From the NCBI GenBank assembly GCA_951799445.1, contig OX637287.1, forward strand, positions 51,427,724 through 51,491,723: a stretch of 64,000 nt of DNA. Direction: 5' to 3'. The translations under genes were made by a program, and so were the position numbers. Shown one piece after another: positions 1 to 12,235 of this stretch; position 1 is the first letter of the stretch, and each line of letters starts with the position of its first letter. The notes below the pieces were generated by a model. It made no database searches. It saw nothing but the letters and a program-made list of their open reading frames with translations, and was not told where the DNA came from. Source of the stretch: Pseudisothecium myosuroides (taxonomy: Eukaryota > Streptophyta > Bryopsida > Hypnales > Lembophyllaceae).

Positions 1-596
1 TAAGAAATCAATGAAAGATTAGTAAGAAGTTGCTCTATGTTGAAATATTGTGCAACTAGTTTTGTTTTGTTTTTGTATTTTTTTTGTTCATAAACTTAAA
101 TGACAACTCTTAGCTCTATTGTAGAATAATGTTAATAAATAAAAAAATTCCACCATTAGCGGATTTTTGAGGCCTCTGGATACTACGAGTTCCTGGATTG
201 TAGAAACTTTGACACATTTGCAATCTAACATGGTCGAGAGAGTGCCACATTATATATTAATATATAATTAATTTTGTAATATTAAAAAAAATTATTATTT
301 AATAATCTAATAGCGTTGCATTGTTCCTTGCAAGGGGAACATGGTTGAAATTGTCTCCTAATGCCCTCAAAACTCCTCTAATGATTGTTGTAATACTGAA
401 AATAATTCAATATATAACTTATATTTTTTATATTAAAGATTTCAATATATAAATGTATATTTTCCATAGTAAAGATTTGAACCCTAAACATAATAATTTA
501 TGGAGTATGATACATGTGTTCTAGATACAATATATAGGCTTGATTCAACACAAAAGGATCTTGCAACTTTATAATGTTGCATCATAAGTACAAGAT
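1..596. other. AT-rich intergenic DNA
   Basis: No reading frame of protein-like composition is present. The stretch is dominated by A/T runs, and I see no clear terminal repeats. Confidence 0.6.
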
Positions 597-600
597 TTAA

Positions 601-1238
601 TCCCTAAATGCCCAAGGCCTGTTTTGAGTGACTTGGAATTTGCTCTAAATTGAACAGAATGCCAACATTTTGATAAGTTGTATCAATTTTTTTAGAATTG
701 TAACCGTACCAATTCAAACTAGACATGTTAGAGATCTCATAGGAAAAAAAAACACAACAATATCACTTATAGTGTGAAAGATTATAATGTTTGACCATGA
801 GGGTGTTAAAACTGCAAAAAACTTTCAACCCTCTTTTCACAAGTTGAATCTAAAAAAATGGTGACCAAAAAAATATGAGGTTAAAGAGCCTAACATGTAT
901 AACCCCAATCAATTTATGGCTTCTTAAAATCTACTCTATAGTTTTTTTAAATGAATTTTGAATGTGATTTTTGATCCAAGATCTAGTGTATTTGAGGCTC
1001 ATTTCCAAGAGCTCTCAACACTACGGGAAGTCAAGATTGCAATGGGTACCCTTGCACAAAATCTTCAATAGAAAAATCACTATTGATTATTTTCAAGATC
1101 GAATTTTTGATGCTAGAACTAGACTTCACAAAGAACTTTCCAAAAATATTAAACTACTAAAAATAGCAACTTGGTTGAGTTTTGTTTGACTTCAAAGTTT
1201 TGCAAACACCAGATTTTGGTGCCTCGGGCATTTAGGGG
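601..1238. mobile_element. TTAA-flanked inverted-repeat element, copy 1
   Basis: The left end reads TCCCTAAATGCCC and the right end is its inverted counterpart GGGCATTTAGGGG, with about 20 bp of imperfect inversion. TTAA sits directly outside both ends (597-600 and 1239-1242). It has no coding capacity. The same end design recurs at 4967, 37282 and 58426, and in weaker form at 8037, 9278 and 32685. TTAA target sites are typical of piggyBac-like transposons, but no transposase is present to confirm that class; the TTAA could also be part of a longer conserved terminus. Confidence 0.6.
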
Positions 1239-1548
1239 TTAATAGCGTAGATGTATAATAGGCGTTTTGGGAGGTGTGCCCGCCCACCTTGTGCCGTAAC
1301 TTAGTGCACAGTGTCAAGTGGACTGAATGTGGGATGCATTGACTGGTGATGGTATATTTATATGAGGAGAAATGAGAGGGACTTTGAGTAGTACCTTCCT
1401 GCTCCTGTTGAATTCTGGCATCAAATGAGTGGTTTGGTACTGTAGTTGAATGACCAAAAACTTGTGGATAAAGAAAACTTTAGTAGTTCTCCTCCTTCAC
1501 GCAGTGAATGCTGTGTGCAGTTCTTGTAAGTTAAAAGTTAGCAATTTC

Positions 1549-1674
1549 GTTGTGTTTGGATTTTAGTTTGTAAAAAATACAAAAATATCTCCGCCGAGGG
1601 CTTGCTCTCTGGTTTTCTGTACTGTTTCCCGATCAATGGAAATTGTCCATGTTTCAAAAAAAAAAAAAAAAAGT
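1549..1674 (+). mobile_element. Short poly(A)-tailed retroposon (SINE-like or processed transcript)
   Basis: A block of about 125 bp ends in a run of 17 A (1656-1672). It is bracketed by a 14-bp direct repeat AAGTTAGCAATTTC at 1535-1548 and 1675-1688. Poly(A) plus a target duplication is the signature of L1-type mobilisation. No tRNA-like A/B boxes could be recognised, so it may be the 3' end of a longer transcript rather than a true SINE. Confidence 0.55.
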
Positions 1675-1933
1675 AAGTTAGCAATTTCTCTTAACATTCT
1701 TGATCATGAAGGCGAGTGTCCCCTCTCAAGTGGGAAGTTACTTTAGAATATATTGCGGAGGGGGAAGCATCAGTTCAAAAATTTTAATAGTTTTTAACAG
1801 AAAAAGGAGGTTGAATTGCGTAAGAGGCAGAGGGACCCAAGTCACCCAACTCTTGAAGTTCAAGATTGTGATGAGTAGGCAAGTGGCAGAGTTCTTCTTT
1901 AATTGGGAAAAACAGTTCTATGGTGTAAGCTTA

Positions 1934-3133
1934 CATAACATCAGTAGCGTTCAGAGAGGCTGCCTTTTCCTCTCTGGAGTCCTCATCCACGAATTTCATC
2001 CCCATATATTTAGTGTAAGCTTCGGTATCGGGATAGTGACTGTCCATTATGATATGTTCCATTTTCTTTTCTTAATTTTAGGACTAGACATACAAATCAA
2101 CAAATATTTGTAATGAAAGATGTTGGCCAAAAATCCAATGAGTGATAAACTAATGCATTATTAATCTTTGCAATCAATAACTTATACTGGAATTCGAAGA
2201 GGAAAGACAACTCTATATATACATATGGGGTGGTAGGAGGTAGAGCAACCCATGTGGGATAAATAAATTAGAATTTGTAGGTTCTCATGCACTCATAGTT
2301 AAGTCAAAAACAAAAAATTGTGTTAAAAGTAGAATTTCAGACCTCATTTAGACATAGTAGAATAACTTTTTTCAAAAAACTTTGAATTAGAAAAAGTTGG
2401 AAAATGACAATACGTTTCACCTCCAAAAATCCGTTTGAGATTTTGAATCTCCAATCAAAAGTTATGGACAAATTTTGGAGAGGGGTTGGAATGGATTTTC
2501 AAAAGTGTCAAAAGAAAATGTCCAATAAAAGTCCTCTCCAAAATTTGTCTATAACTATTAATTGGAGATTCAAAATCCCAAACGGATTGTTGGAGGTGAA
2601 ACTTATTGTCATTTACCAACTTTTTTTAGTTCAAATTCTTTTGAAAAAAGTTATTCTACTATGCCTAAATGAAGTCTGAAATTTTACTTTTAACACAATT
2701 TCAACTTTTGACTTAACTATGAGTGGTAGTTGAGAAACTACAAATTCTAGTTTACATATCCCACACGGATTGTTCTACATCCTACCACTCCATGTGCATA
2801 TAAAGAGTTGTCTTCTCACTTCTTAAGCACAATGCACAAATGGATTCCAATTCAAAGTGAGGTAATTCTACAATAACAATGAAATCGATAATCTTAATGA
2901 ATCCATTAGCATTTTGTTTAAAGATCCTATTGTTTGGTTTTCAGTTTTATTTATAAATTTTTAATTTGCCACCAGCAATGCATAGTTGCAGGCTTGTGGC
3001 GCCGGCACAAGTGATGTCTGACAATTATTGACAATTGTTTGCACGAAATCAATAGTTATTGATATGGTGTGGTATATTCCACACCATTTCGTTCGGGGAA
3101 GGGCAGAGCCAGTGACTGCTACTGAATGTTATG
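1934..3133 (+). mobile_element. 1.2 kb inverted-repeat element (CATAAC family), copy 1
   Basis: The left end CATAACATCAGTAGC and right end GCTACTGAATGTTATG form terminal inverted repeats. The centre (about 2195-2840) is a long foldback: the left half, from the GGTAGGAGGTAGAGCAA block onward, returns in reverse complement to the right of about 2510. A second full copy in the opposite orientation lies at 6506-7696, supporting the boundaries. The reading frames inside are by-products of the hairpin arms. The target duplication is not resolved. Confidence 0.65.
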
Positions 3134-4962
3134 TACTTTCTACATGTGCACAAGTGAAAAAGGGAGAGAGAGAGTATATGAACGAAGTGCAACACTGAAG
3201 TGGTGAACAGTCTACCAAACAACCTAAACATTGGTACTCCTACTGCGAATCTTTGTCCATTTTTTTTGCTGTGGAACACGCCGTGAAGAAGATGAGCTTG
3301 ACTGCTTGAGCATAGGTGATGGCGGGACACACGGCGCAGTCATGTCAGACAAGGAGTAAAACAGTTGTTTTGGTCCTTGCAAATACTGTAAAGAGGCTGA
3401 TGGGAATAGTTTTACTAAAAACTGCACATGGAGCTAAGTAAAAGGTCAACTAAGTTAAGCACTTCACGTAGTGAGTTGAAGTGGACAATCCACAAATGAA
3501 TTGAAAAAATTGCATTACAGTACAATTACCCATTGTCATCATCCTCCCTATTGCAAGGGCCTCCTTACATGTAAGATAGGAGGTCCATAAAGTGACTATC
3601 TAAGTGCCGAAACTGAATTTTTGGGAGGTAAAACACCTTGAAATATTTTTCAGTAAATTTTCCTTGAAAGACAAGAGGAAATGGCATTTGGCCCAAGTTG
3701 TTTCATATTTTTTGGAGCTTTGTGGAATTAGTTATGAAATTTTGAAGTTGAAAAGCCATAGGGTTCTAGAAGCGACCACCTCCTAGAATGTACATTGATA
3801 GTGAATTTTGGTAAATTGAAGAAAGCAAAATGTATCTTTGTGTCCTATTTGGTTCAAAATGCCTTGTCGGAGTTTGAGCCTCCTACCTTATCAGTGGGTG
3901 GGAGGAGTCAACAGGGTCGAAATATAGAAAGCATTTTTATGCTCCTTCTATAATGTGGAATACACCGGGATCGGTAGAACTCTCTCTCCTACTTCCACGC
4001 TTGCCGATCATCGGTGGCACTGTTCTTGTCTTTTAGTTGCTTTCTTTGCCCATCAAGCTCACATGTAAGCTGGCCCTAAAATCTAAGTTACTAGATCTTT
4101 CAATAGCGCTTCATTGTATCTTAAGTAGTCAAAATTTTTTTAAGTGATGTACTTACAAACAACACAATGGCAGATTGGGAGCAGATTGGGAGCACATTGA
4201 AGTGTTCATAAGGTAAAGTACCAGTAGTCGATCGTTTAAGCAATTTTGGTATAGATTGTGTGCAGTAACAAGTGGTGGAAATTTTTCCCATGTAGGAAGA
4301 TAGGAAATATGGGGATTGCACAATTTTCAGAATTTTATTCCCAAAATTGAATTTATAGTGAATTTTGGGAATCAAAAAGTGCATTTCACTAGTAGCCACT
4401 ATTTAGAGTCTTTCAATTCTGATCATTCAAGAACTATTTTTCCACTCATTGCTTCATACTTTCTTGCTCACTACTTTGGGACATGTGTCATGACTTTATT
4501 ACTCCCAACCTTGAAAAGGGACAAAAAAAACATTCCAAGCTTGGTTGGAAGTTTGTGCCAACTTTGGTTGGGTGATACAGCACCTCTATAAGTTGGATGC
4601 TGGGCATGGTTGATTACTAGTGCTTCTACCTTACTGTATTGGGATAAAACTAAGCACCTAATTTGTATCATTGACATTCATTGTCAAAGATGTCAATTAT
4701 TATTTTGCTTATTTAAAATTATATACACCCATTCAAAAAGAGCAATACCATTTCAACATTTTGTAGTGATTCAACAATTTGTCTTCTTAGTGAAAGGGAG
4801 AAATTTGCATCACCTAAAAAATTAGTATCACTAAAATTGTTTTTTGGTAGAAATTGGTACACTACAATAATATTTCAATCTACAAAAATTCAAAATAATG
4901 TGACTTTGGTAAATTGACATTATACTCACTTTTAGGGCAAATTAGTATATGCTATAACCTCC
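3134..4962. other. Gene-free AT-rich stretch with a dispersed repeat
   Basis: No supported gene is present. Bases about 4262-4570 are repeated in the same orientation at about 9440-9730 at roughly three-quarters identity by eye; shared blocks include CATGTAGGAAGATAGGAA and ATTTTATTCCCAAAATTGAA. The rest shows nothing I can assign. Confidence 0.5.
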
Positions 4963-4966
4963 TTAA

Positions 4967-5534
4967 CTCCTAAAGTCCCATTGGGCCTACGAGGGCCAAA
5001 ATGCGACTTCAGGTAGGCTCATACGGTCTCAATATTCATCATAATCTTCTAAAACTTTTTGTGAAGCTAGAAAAATACATAAGCTTCTTGGGAATATAAT
5101 TTTTATTTCAATCGGTGCCCGGAAGCAAAAGTTATGGTACAAAAAGTCGAAACTGGAGGTCGGTGGGCAGCCCAAAAAAATTCACAAAAAGTCAAAATAA
5201 TTTTAAAAAAAAATTCCTAAAATATTATATTTTTGTCTACATGTAAAACTTTGATTCATTCCATTTGGACTAGTAATGAAAAAGTTATGGACAATCTTGT
5301 TTTTCGGGCAATCTAAGCTTGTTCTTGAAAAAAAACTTTTTGTCCGACTTTGAATGCTAATATCTTCCAATCCGTATGGTCAAATTTTTTACCACATAAT
5401 CTCGGACAAGTGAAGTACAATATCCTACGGTTAGATTCTTAGAAAAATATTTTTTTGCTTTCATGGATTAATGTAACAGAAATGGCAGTTTTGAGTGGTT
5501 TTTGACAAAAAAAATGGCCATGGGACTTTAGGGG
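4967..5534. mobile_element. TTAA-flanked inverted-repeat element, copy 2
   Basis: The 568 bp element starts CTCCTAAAGTCCCATTGG and ends with the inverse CATGGGACTTTAGGGG, with TTAA at 4963-4966 and 5535-5538. It is very similar throughout to 58426-59006, in the same orientation. It is non-coding. Confidence 0.75.
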
Positions 5535-5538
5535 TTAA

Positions 5539-6505
5539 GTTAACTATTTAGGAGACCGTCATAGTATAGATCAAATAGTTTGCATGAGAGATAAGTGTGC
5601 TCCAAGGAAGAAGAATATGGCAAATAAATAGAATATTCTTGAATATCTATGTAGGAAGGGTTAGATTAAAGAAGTCTGAATGTAGACTCACACACACATA
5701 TATATACACATTGTATATTGTATATGATATGATAGTACACTTCCAACAACAAATAGTACAACATAAAATAATATTTGAGCTAATTTAAATAAATATACCT
5801 AATTTTTCTCCTTATATATTAAAAGTAATCAATTTAGATTCTTCCCTAAAATGTATGCCCTTTGAATTTGCGATCATAGGGTTGATTTTGGAAACAACTG
5901 CAATCAATATTTTGAAATTTTATAGGTTTAGTTATGTAGTAACAAAGAAAAAGTCCACTAAAATACCTATAAAGAAGAAAGCCCATTCTTGTCTCTTTAT
6001 TTAATGGTTTTAAATATTTAGATTTTTTTTCAATTATTTTTTAAAATATTGGCAAATCCAAGAATATTTTGTAAACATTACAAGATGTTAAATCAGTCCC
6101 ACGAAGTGCGACCAGCAGGGTGAAAACGTAGAAATTGGAGGTTAAATGTAAAAAAAAATCCACTATTTTGTGCTATACTTGTCCTATATTAGGCACCCTC
6201 CTAGCTAATTTGGGGCCTCTGATTGCAATTATGAATTCAAAATCTGCAAAAAAATTCATGTGAAAAATTAAAAATTCCTGCATTTTCACCCTATTGGTCC
6301 TTTTTGTGGGACGGGTATATATATATATATATATATAATAGGTGGTCAAATAAAAAAGATATAGCTCCCCATTGTAGACAATGTGGGACTGTTCTTGACC
6401 TTATAGGTATTGATGCAACTCTATTATTCCCCTACATTGTTGCCATGTTAATCAAAAAATGGCATCGAAAATTATAGAAAAATAAATGAATCCTTTGTCA
6501 TGATT
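5539..6505. other. AT-rich stretch with simple repeats
   Basis: No gene is seen. A (CA)n/(TA)n tract lies at about 5690-5710 and an (AT)n tract at about 6317-6338. Confidence 0.55.
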
Positions 6506-7696
6506 CATAACATTCAGTAGCAGTCATTGGCTCTGCCCTCACCCGAACGAAATGGTGTGGAATATACCACACCATATCAGTAACTACTGATTTCGTGCAG
6601 ACAGTTGTCAATATTTGTCAAAACTTAACTTCAAGCCCGCGCCGCGACTGTACACTGAAGTAGGGGAAAATAAAAAATTTCCATATAAAACTGAATACAA
6701 AACAATAAGAACTTTAAACAAAAAGCTAATGGATTCATTAGGAGTATTGATTCTATGTTATTGTAGAAGTACCTCACTATGAATTGGAACCCATTCATGC
6801 ATTGTGATTTAGAAGTGAGAAGACAACTCTTTATATGCATATGGAGTGGAAGGAGGTAGAGCAATCCATGTGGGATAAACAAATTAGAATTTGTAGGTTC
6901 TCATGCACTCATAGTTAAGTCAAAAACAAAGAGTTGTGTTAAAAGTAGAATTTCAGACCTCGTTTAGGCATAGTAAAATAACTTTTTTCAAAAAACTTTG
7001 AACTAAAAAAAGTTGTTAAATGAAGATAAGTTTCACCTCCAAAATCCGTTTGGAATTTTGAATCTCCAATCAAAAGTTATGAATAAATTTTGGAGAGGAT
7101 TTTTAATGGACATTTTCTACAAAGTCATTTAAAAATCCATTCCAACCCCTCTCCGAAATTTATTCATAACTTTTGATAGGAGATTCAAAATCCCAAACGG
7201 ATTTTTGGAGGTGAAACTTATCTTTATTTAACAACTTTTTTTAGTTCAAAGTTTTTTGAAAAAAATTATTTTACTATGCCTAAAAGAGGTCTAAAATTCT
7301 ACTTTTAACACAATTCTTTGTTTTTGACTTAACTATGAGTGCATGAGAACCTGCAAATTCTAATTTGTTTATCCCACATAGATTGCTCTACCTCCTACCA
7401 TCCCATGTGTATATATAGAGTTATCTTTCACCTAGAAACCCAAAATAAGTTATTGATTGCAAATATTGACAAGGCATTAGTGTATTATTCATTGGATTCT
7501 TTGCCAGCGTCTTTCACTACAATATTTGATGATTTGTATGTCTAGCCCTAAAATTAAATAAAGAAAATGGAACATACCATAATGTACTGTCACTATCCCG
7601 GTACCGAAGCTTACATAAATTAAGTGGGGCTGAAAGTCGTGGATGACGACTTCGGAGAGGAAAAGGCAGCCTCTCTGAAGGCTACTGAATGTTATG
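6506..7696 (-). mobile_element. 1.2 kb inverted-repeat element (CATAAC family), copy 2, opposite orientation
   Basis: The ends CATAACATTCAGTAGC (6506) and GCTACTGAATGTTATG (ending 7696) match copy 1 at 1934-3133. All internal blocks occur in reverse order and orientation: the subterminal GGTGTGGAATATACC block first, then the foldback core (about 6815-7435), then the AGAGAGGCTGCC-type block. The pair forms a large inverted repeat separated by about 3.4 kb. Confidence 0.7.
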
Positions 7697-8036
7697 TTCC
7701 TTTCACTCAATTTGCTGAATTTTTGGAATGAGTCAAAATTTGCTCAATTTTCAATTTCCAATCCAATTTCTACAATTTTTCACTCCCATTTAATACTAAA
7801 AATGTATGTGTTTGAAATTGAATATAATTTTCAACATTGGAATGCTAAGGAGTGAATTGGATGGAATACTAGGCTTGCAATTGCTTTGGTCATGAATACT
7901 TTTTAATTGTAAGAAAGGTTATTTATTCCTTAACATGGGAAAAATGTTTTAATCTCCAATTTTCTAATTCTCAAAGTTTTGGTGTTTAGCAATTATAGAA
8001 TGTTTTGCCTCTTGCTTTTTATTGAACCCTAATTAA

Positions 8037-8825
8037 AGTCCCAGGGTCTTTTTTCCAACCAAAAACACTCAAAACTACCATGTCTATTGCAAAGAGCAAA
8101 AAAAATTATTATTATTATTATTTTGCATATCTAACTATAGGATCTTGCACTAAACTAGTGCAAAAATGTTTGGAAGAAATTTCAAAAACTTTGACCCCAT
8201 AGATTGCAAGATATTTACATTTGAAGTGAAAAAAATAAGTTTTTCGCAACTTAATTGACTAGATTTTTTTGTTGAAGAATTGAGGTTAGAATTTTTGTAG
8301 AAAAAATTTCAAAAAACAAAAATTTAATTTTCACTCATTAAAAAATTATTAAATAGAAGTAGATTCAAGAATGAAGGAATAATTAAACTATTAATAGCTT
8401 TTAGATGGAATTGAAACAATGAGATTGTTCTAGCAAGAGATTTTTACCTTTTGAATTCTTTTTTTTAATTGTAAAAATTGAATTCAAAAACAAATCCTAT
8501 AACTTATTTTTTCAAGATTATGCTTTGATTGCCCAAAAAACAAGATTGTCCATAATTTTCACATCATTGATCCGAATGGAATGAATCAAAGCTTCCTACA
8601 AAGATAAAAATTTAATAACTTTTTTTTCTATGCTTGTTGAATTAAAATTTGGTCTTTTTACACCATAACTTTTGCTCCCAAGCACTAATTGAAATAAATA
8701 TCATACTCCCAAAAAGCTAATGTGTTTTTCCTATCTCCACAAAAAGTTTCAAAAAATCATGACAAATATTCAAATCATACAAGCCTGCCCAAAATCCATT
8801 TTATTCCTTAAGGGGACAATGGGAC
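8037..8825 (-). mobile_element. Degenerate TTAA-flanked element, reverse orientation
   Basis: TTAA occurs at 8033-8036 and 8826-8829, with short inverted ends AGTCCCA and TGGGACT. Internal blocks (the AAGATTGTCCATAA and GGAATGAATCAAAG region, about 8540-8600) are the reverse complement of blocks in copies 2 and 3 of the family. The termini are weaker than in the other copies. Confidence 0.45.
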
Positions 8826-9177
8826 TTAAGAAAATATAGTTTCTACTTTTCTTCAAAACTTAAAAAAATCCTTAAATTGAGTGCTTTATTGCATTTCAAA
8901 ATTGAAAGCTTATATCCAAGTTTTCATGGTATGAAAATAAGTTGTTCATTCAATACAATGTTTTAAATTTTAATTTATATGTATGGTGAGAATCTCATGT
9001 TTCTCCTTTACAAATTGCATTTGAAATTAATTATTATTTTATTATTATTTCATCTCTAGAGAATAGAACAGAAGATTGCATTTTCATGTGTGAATATGGT
9101 AGGAAAATGAAGTAAGCAGAGTGAAAAATATTAGAGTTTCACAACAGGAACATCAACTCTACTCTCAACTTTAACTC

Positions 9178-10620
9178 CATTTTCTGGTCGTTGCCCTCTT
9201 TTTTGAGTTGCTCGTTCTCAAATTTTGAGTTTAAAAAAATATATATATATGGTCGCTTTTAGAGTAGACTACCTTAAACCCTAATGACCCAAGGGGGGTG
9301 CACTTTCAAAATAGGCCAAAATAGCCTAGAATTTGAGTAGTTTTTTTGCTCATTTTTTTTGAGATCAAATAGAATGTAAGGTAGAACCAACAACAATTGA
9401 TCACTTAAGTGATTTTCAAATAGATCATATGCAATATGAAGCAAATGAAATTTTTTACATGTAGGAAGATAGGAATTATTGGGACTGCAAATTTTCTAGA
9501 ATTTTATTCCCAAAATTGAAATTATTTTGATTTTTGGAAGCCAGAAAGTTGTCCGGACTAGTAGCCAATATTTAGACTCTTCCAATTCCGATCATAAAAT
9601 AATTACTTTTCTGCTCGCTACTTCCTATTTTCTTGGTCACTACTTTGGGATATGTGTAATAACCTATTAGTTCCAATCTTGAAAAGGAAAAAAAAAGCTT
9701 TGGTTGGAAATATGTTCCAACCTCGGTCGAAAATAGTTGCAACCTACAAGTTGGATATGTCTCCCTAGTTAGGAATGGGTGGTGCTACCTTAACCATAGG
9801 ATCTTGAAGTTCACATTGAGAGTGAGCACCAAGGCTTTTTTTTTTCGCACTGTAGATGAACAGTGGAGCCCTTGTGTGCCTACCGTTTGTTGGTGAATAT
9901 TTGGAGGGAGCCAGGCACAGTGGCGGAAATCTGTCAGAGGGAATTAGAATCTGGCAAAATTTCGCCAAAAAAAGAAGCCTTGGTGAGCACTTCAAAAAAT
10001 TTCAGATTATTTGACATTATGGTTTAGGAGATATTTAAGTTTAAGTTTTATTTGGATCAATGTTGCCCTACATTTCCATTGATCCAACACACTTTGAAGG
10101 AGCATATCTTTGCAAGAATATTTTGAAATGATACCCTTTTTGTATTCATTGAATGATAAGAGAGTTGAAAATGTACGTGTAAAATTTCACAACATTCCAA
10201 GCATTTTTGAATTCATGGTGGAGCTTACAAGGCACAGTGGTCACTAAAATGAGAGTGGTGTTTGTAAGAGGAAAAATGATGGGACACTTGTCTTCTCCTT
10301 GAACTCCTTAGATCTGCCCTTTTTGAGGTGGATTTGCCCTTTCTGAGGTGGACAAGAATTACACTGGTTGGTTGACTATCTGGTCCATACCCAAACCAAA
10401 CCTAAAATAATGAGCTATAAACTACACTACATCACTTAACTTTGAAAAATTTCACAAGGCGGATTTTAACTTGGAATTTGATGAAACTACAGTCATTGGA
10501 TTTATATTATAGTCTACTTTCTAAAAATAATTTTTATTTTTAAAAAACTCAAAATTTGAAAACGGGCAACTCAAAAAAGAGGGGCAACGACTAGAAAATG
10601 GTCATTTGGGTCATTAGGGG
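9178..10620. mobile_element. Compound TTAA-flanked element with inverted arms
   Basis: An inner pair of ends, ACCCTAATGACCCAA at 9278 and its inverse TTGGGTCATTAGGGG ending at 10620, is flanked by TTAA (9274-9277 and 10621-10624). A further inverted pair lies at about 9178-9265 (outside the left TTAA) and about 10515-10601 (inside the right end), so a nested or rearranged element is likely. It contains the dispersed repeat at about 9440-9730. No coding sequence was recognised. Confidence 0.45.
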
Positions 10621-10624
10621 TTAA

Positions 10625-11610
10625 GGACCATTAGACCCAATTTGGGCCTCATGTTATTTTTATAGATTTGAATAATTTAGATGTTTGTTTTGATTCATTT
10701 TTTTTATCTTTTTGAAGCAATTCATACAATATACTTTCTACAATATGATCAATCAAAATAGTCATTTTAAAATCATGACTCCTTCATCCTTAAAGGATTA
10801 AAATTAGCTCCTTCGTCAAAGTCCACAAAGTTCTATTGTATAACTCATCTTGCAAGCACCTCTAAAAGTTGAGCCATTTCAAATTCTATTTCTAATATCT
10901 CCAAATCACAAACATGTGACTCCTACAAATCTAAGCTGACTACACATCTTAAGCAAACAACTTTATTTTTAAGTAGGAAACAATTTGGCAGAGTTAGGCC
11001 CTCAATGCCATTTAAGTCCAAGTAGTTCACCATCCATCTATCAAAAATCATACACTCGTTACGATTCACAATATTTGCCAACAATGTCTATTCTGTAACG
11101 TAATACATACTGTACATTAGTCATCATGCAAAATCAAAATTCTACAGAGAATGTGCAATACAGAATACAAAGAATAAAGATGTTTAGAAGCCCTATGACT
11201 AGAATTTCTTCGATTACTTAGGCAGAACTCGTAAGTTGTCCTTGGAACTAACTTGAAAATTAATGATACAGACAGGACTACTCACTGACCTCCACAGCTA
11301 TCTTAGTCTTAGTAAGAGACTTCTGAAATATCCAATATGCCACAAACACTCTCTACTGTTTTCTACTGATTCAAGACACCAAAACTTCCCGAGCTTCAGC
11401 AAAAATACGAAACCAAAACCTATGAAGGGAAGGGAAGGCGGTTCTATCGCTGCACATTTTCAGATTTCGGAGTAGCATAACTTAATCATACAAATCCCGA
11501 TTTCCATGAAATCGAGCATAAAATCTGGCAACCTTACAAAAGAAGTGAGTACATTCTACAAACGAAGATTACGCATACACTGCAACAGTACTATACATCC
11601 TCAAGAAAAG
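10625..11610. other. Intergenic, nothing recognised
   Basis: AT-rich DNA without a supported gene or clear repeat. Composition becomes more balanced toward 11.4 kb, next to the GC-richer block that follows. Confidence 0.5.
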
Positions 11611-11615
11611 TGATC

Positions 11616-11882
11616 TCACACGTCCCTCTGAAGCCGTGCACGTGGGTGACCACCCTCCATAGCCGTCTCCTTGAAGTGATGACCATCGAGCAGCCGCTGC
11701 ATCATGTTGCCGTGAGCCTTGTGTCGCCACCGAGCCTCACCCAATTTCTCATATTGGCGGCTTCTCTCCTTCCATCGGACCACCGCCTTCCACAGCACAG
11801 GAAGCAAGCCAGTGTAATTCTCCACCAGCTTGTCGCCCAAGCTGCTGCCACCCACAGAAGACTGCATCATGTCGCGCCTCAA
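11616..11882 (-). CDS. Unidentified open reading frame, possibly an exon
   Basis: The frame is open for about 88 codons and ends in TGA. It encodes a basic, hydrophilic peptide with segments such as GDKLVENYTGLLPVLWKAVV and RWKERSRQYEKLGEARW. The composition is protein-like and the block is clearly richer in G+C than its surroundings. I do not recognise a family. No start could be fixed: upstream on this strand the frame runs into a tandem repeat (11876-12235). It could be a terminal exon of a gene whose other exons lie beyond the repeat, a captured gene fragment, or a chance frame. Confidence 0.25.
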   Translation of the reverse strand: MRRDMMQSSVGGSSLGDKLVENYTGLLPVLWKAVVRWKERSRQYEKLGEARWRHKAHGNMMQRLLDGHHFKETAMEGGHPRARLQRDV

Positions 11883-12235
11883 ATCCCTCCTCGAATAGCC
11901 TCAATTGTCGACACCTCAGAAACGGGTTCCAAAACTTGTGAATAGGCAGATGCTATCCCGCCTCGATCAAATCCCTCCTCAAGTCTGTGGCACCAATCGT
12001 CGGCACCTAAGAAACGGGTTCCAAATTAAAACTTGTGCACAGGCAGATGCTATCCCGCCTCGATGAAATCCCTCCTCAAGTAGCCCCAATTGCCGGCACC
12101 TAAGAAATGGGTTCTAAAACTTGTGCACAGTCAGGCAGATGCTATCCCGCCTCGATCAAATCCCTCCTCAGTTAGCCCCAATTGTTGGCACCTAAGAAAC
12201 GGGTTCCAAAACTTGTGCACAGGCAGATGCAAGCT
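11876..12235. repeat. Tandem repeat, about 92-bp unit, four copies
   Basis: Four successive units share CAAATCCCTCCTC, AGAAACGGGTTCC, AACTTGTG and GGCAGATGCTATCCC. They differ by small indels, such as extra bases before CAGGCAGATGC in the third unit. Function is unknown. Confidence 0.8.
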
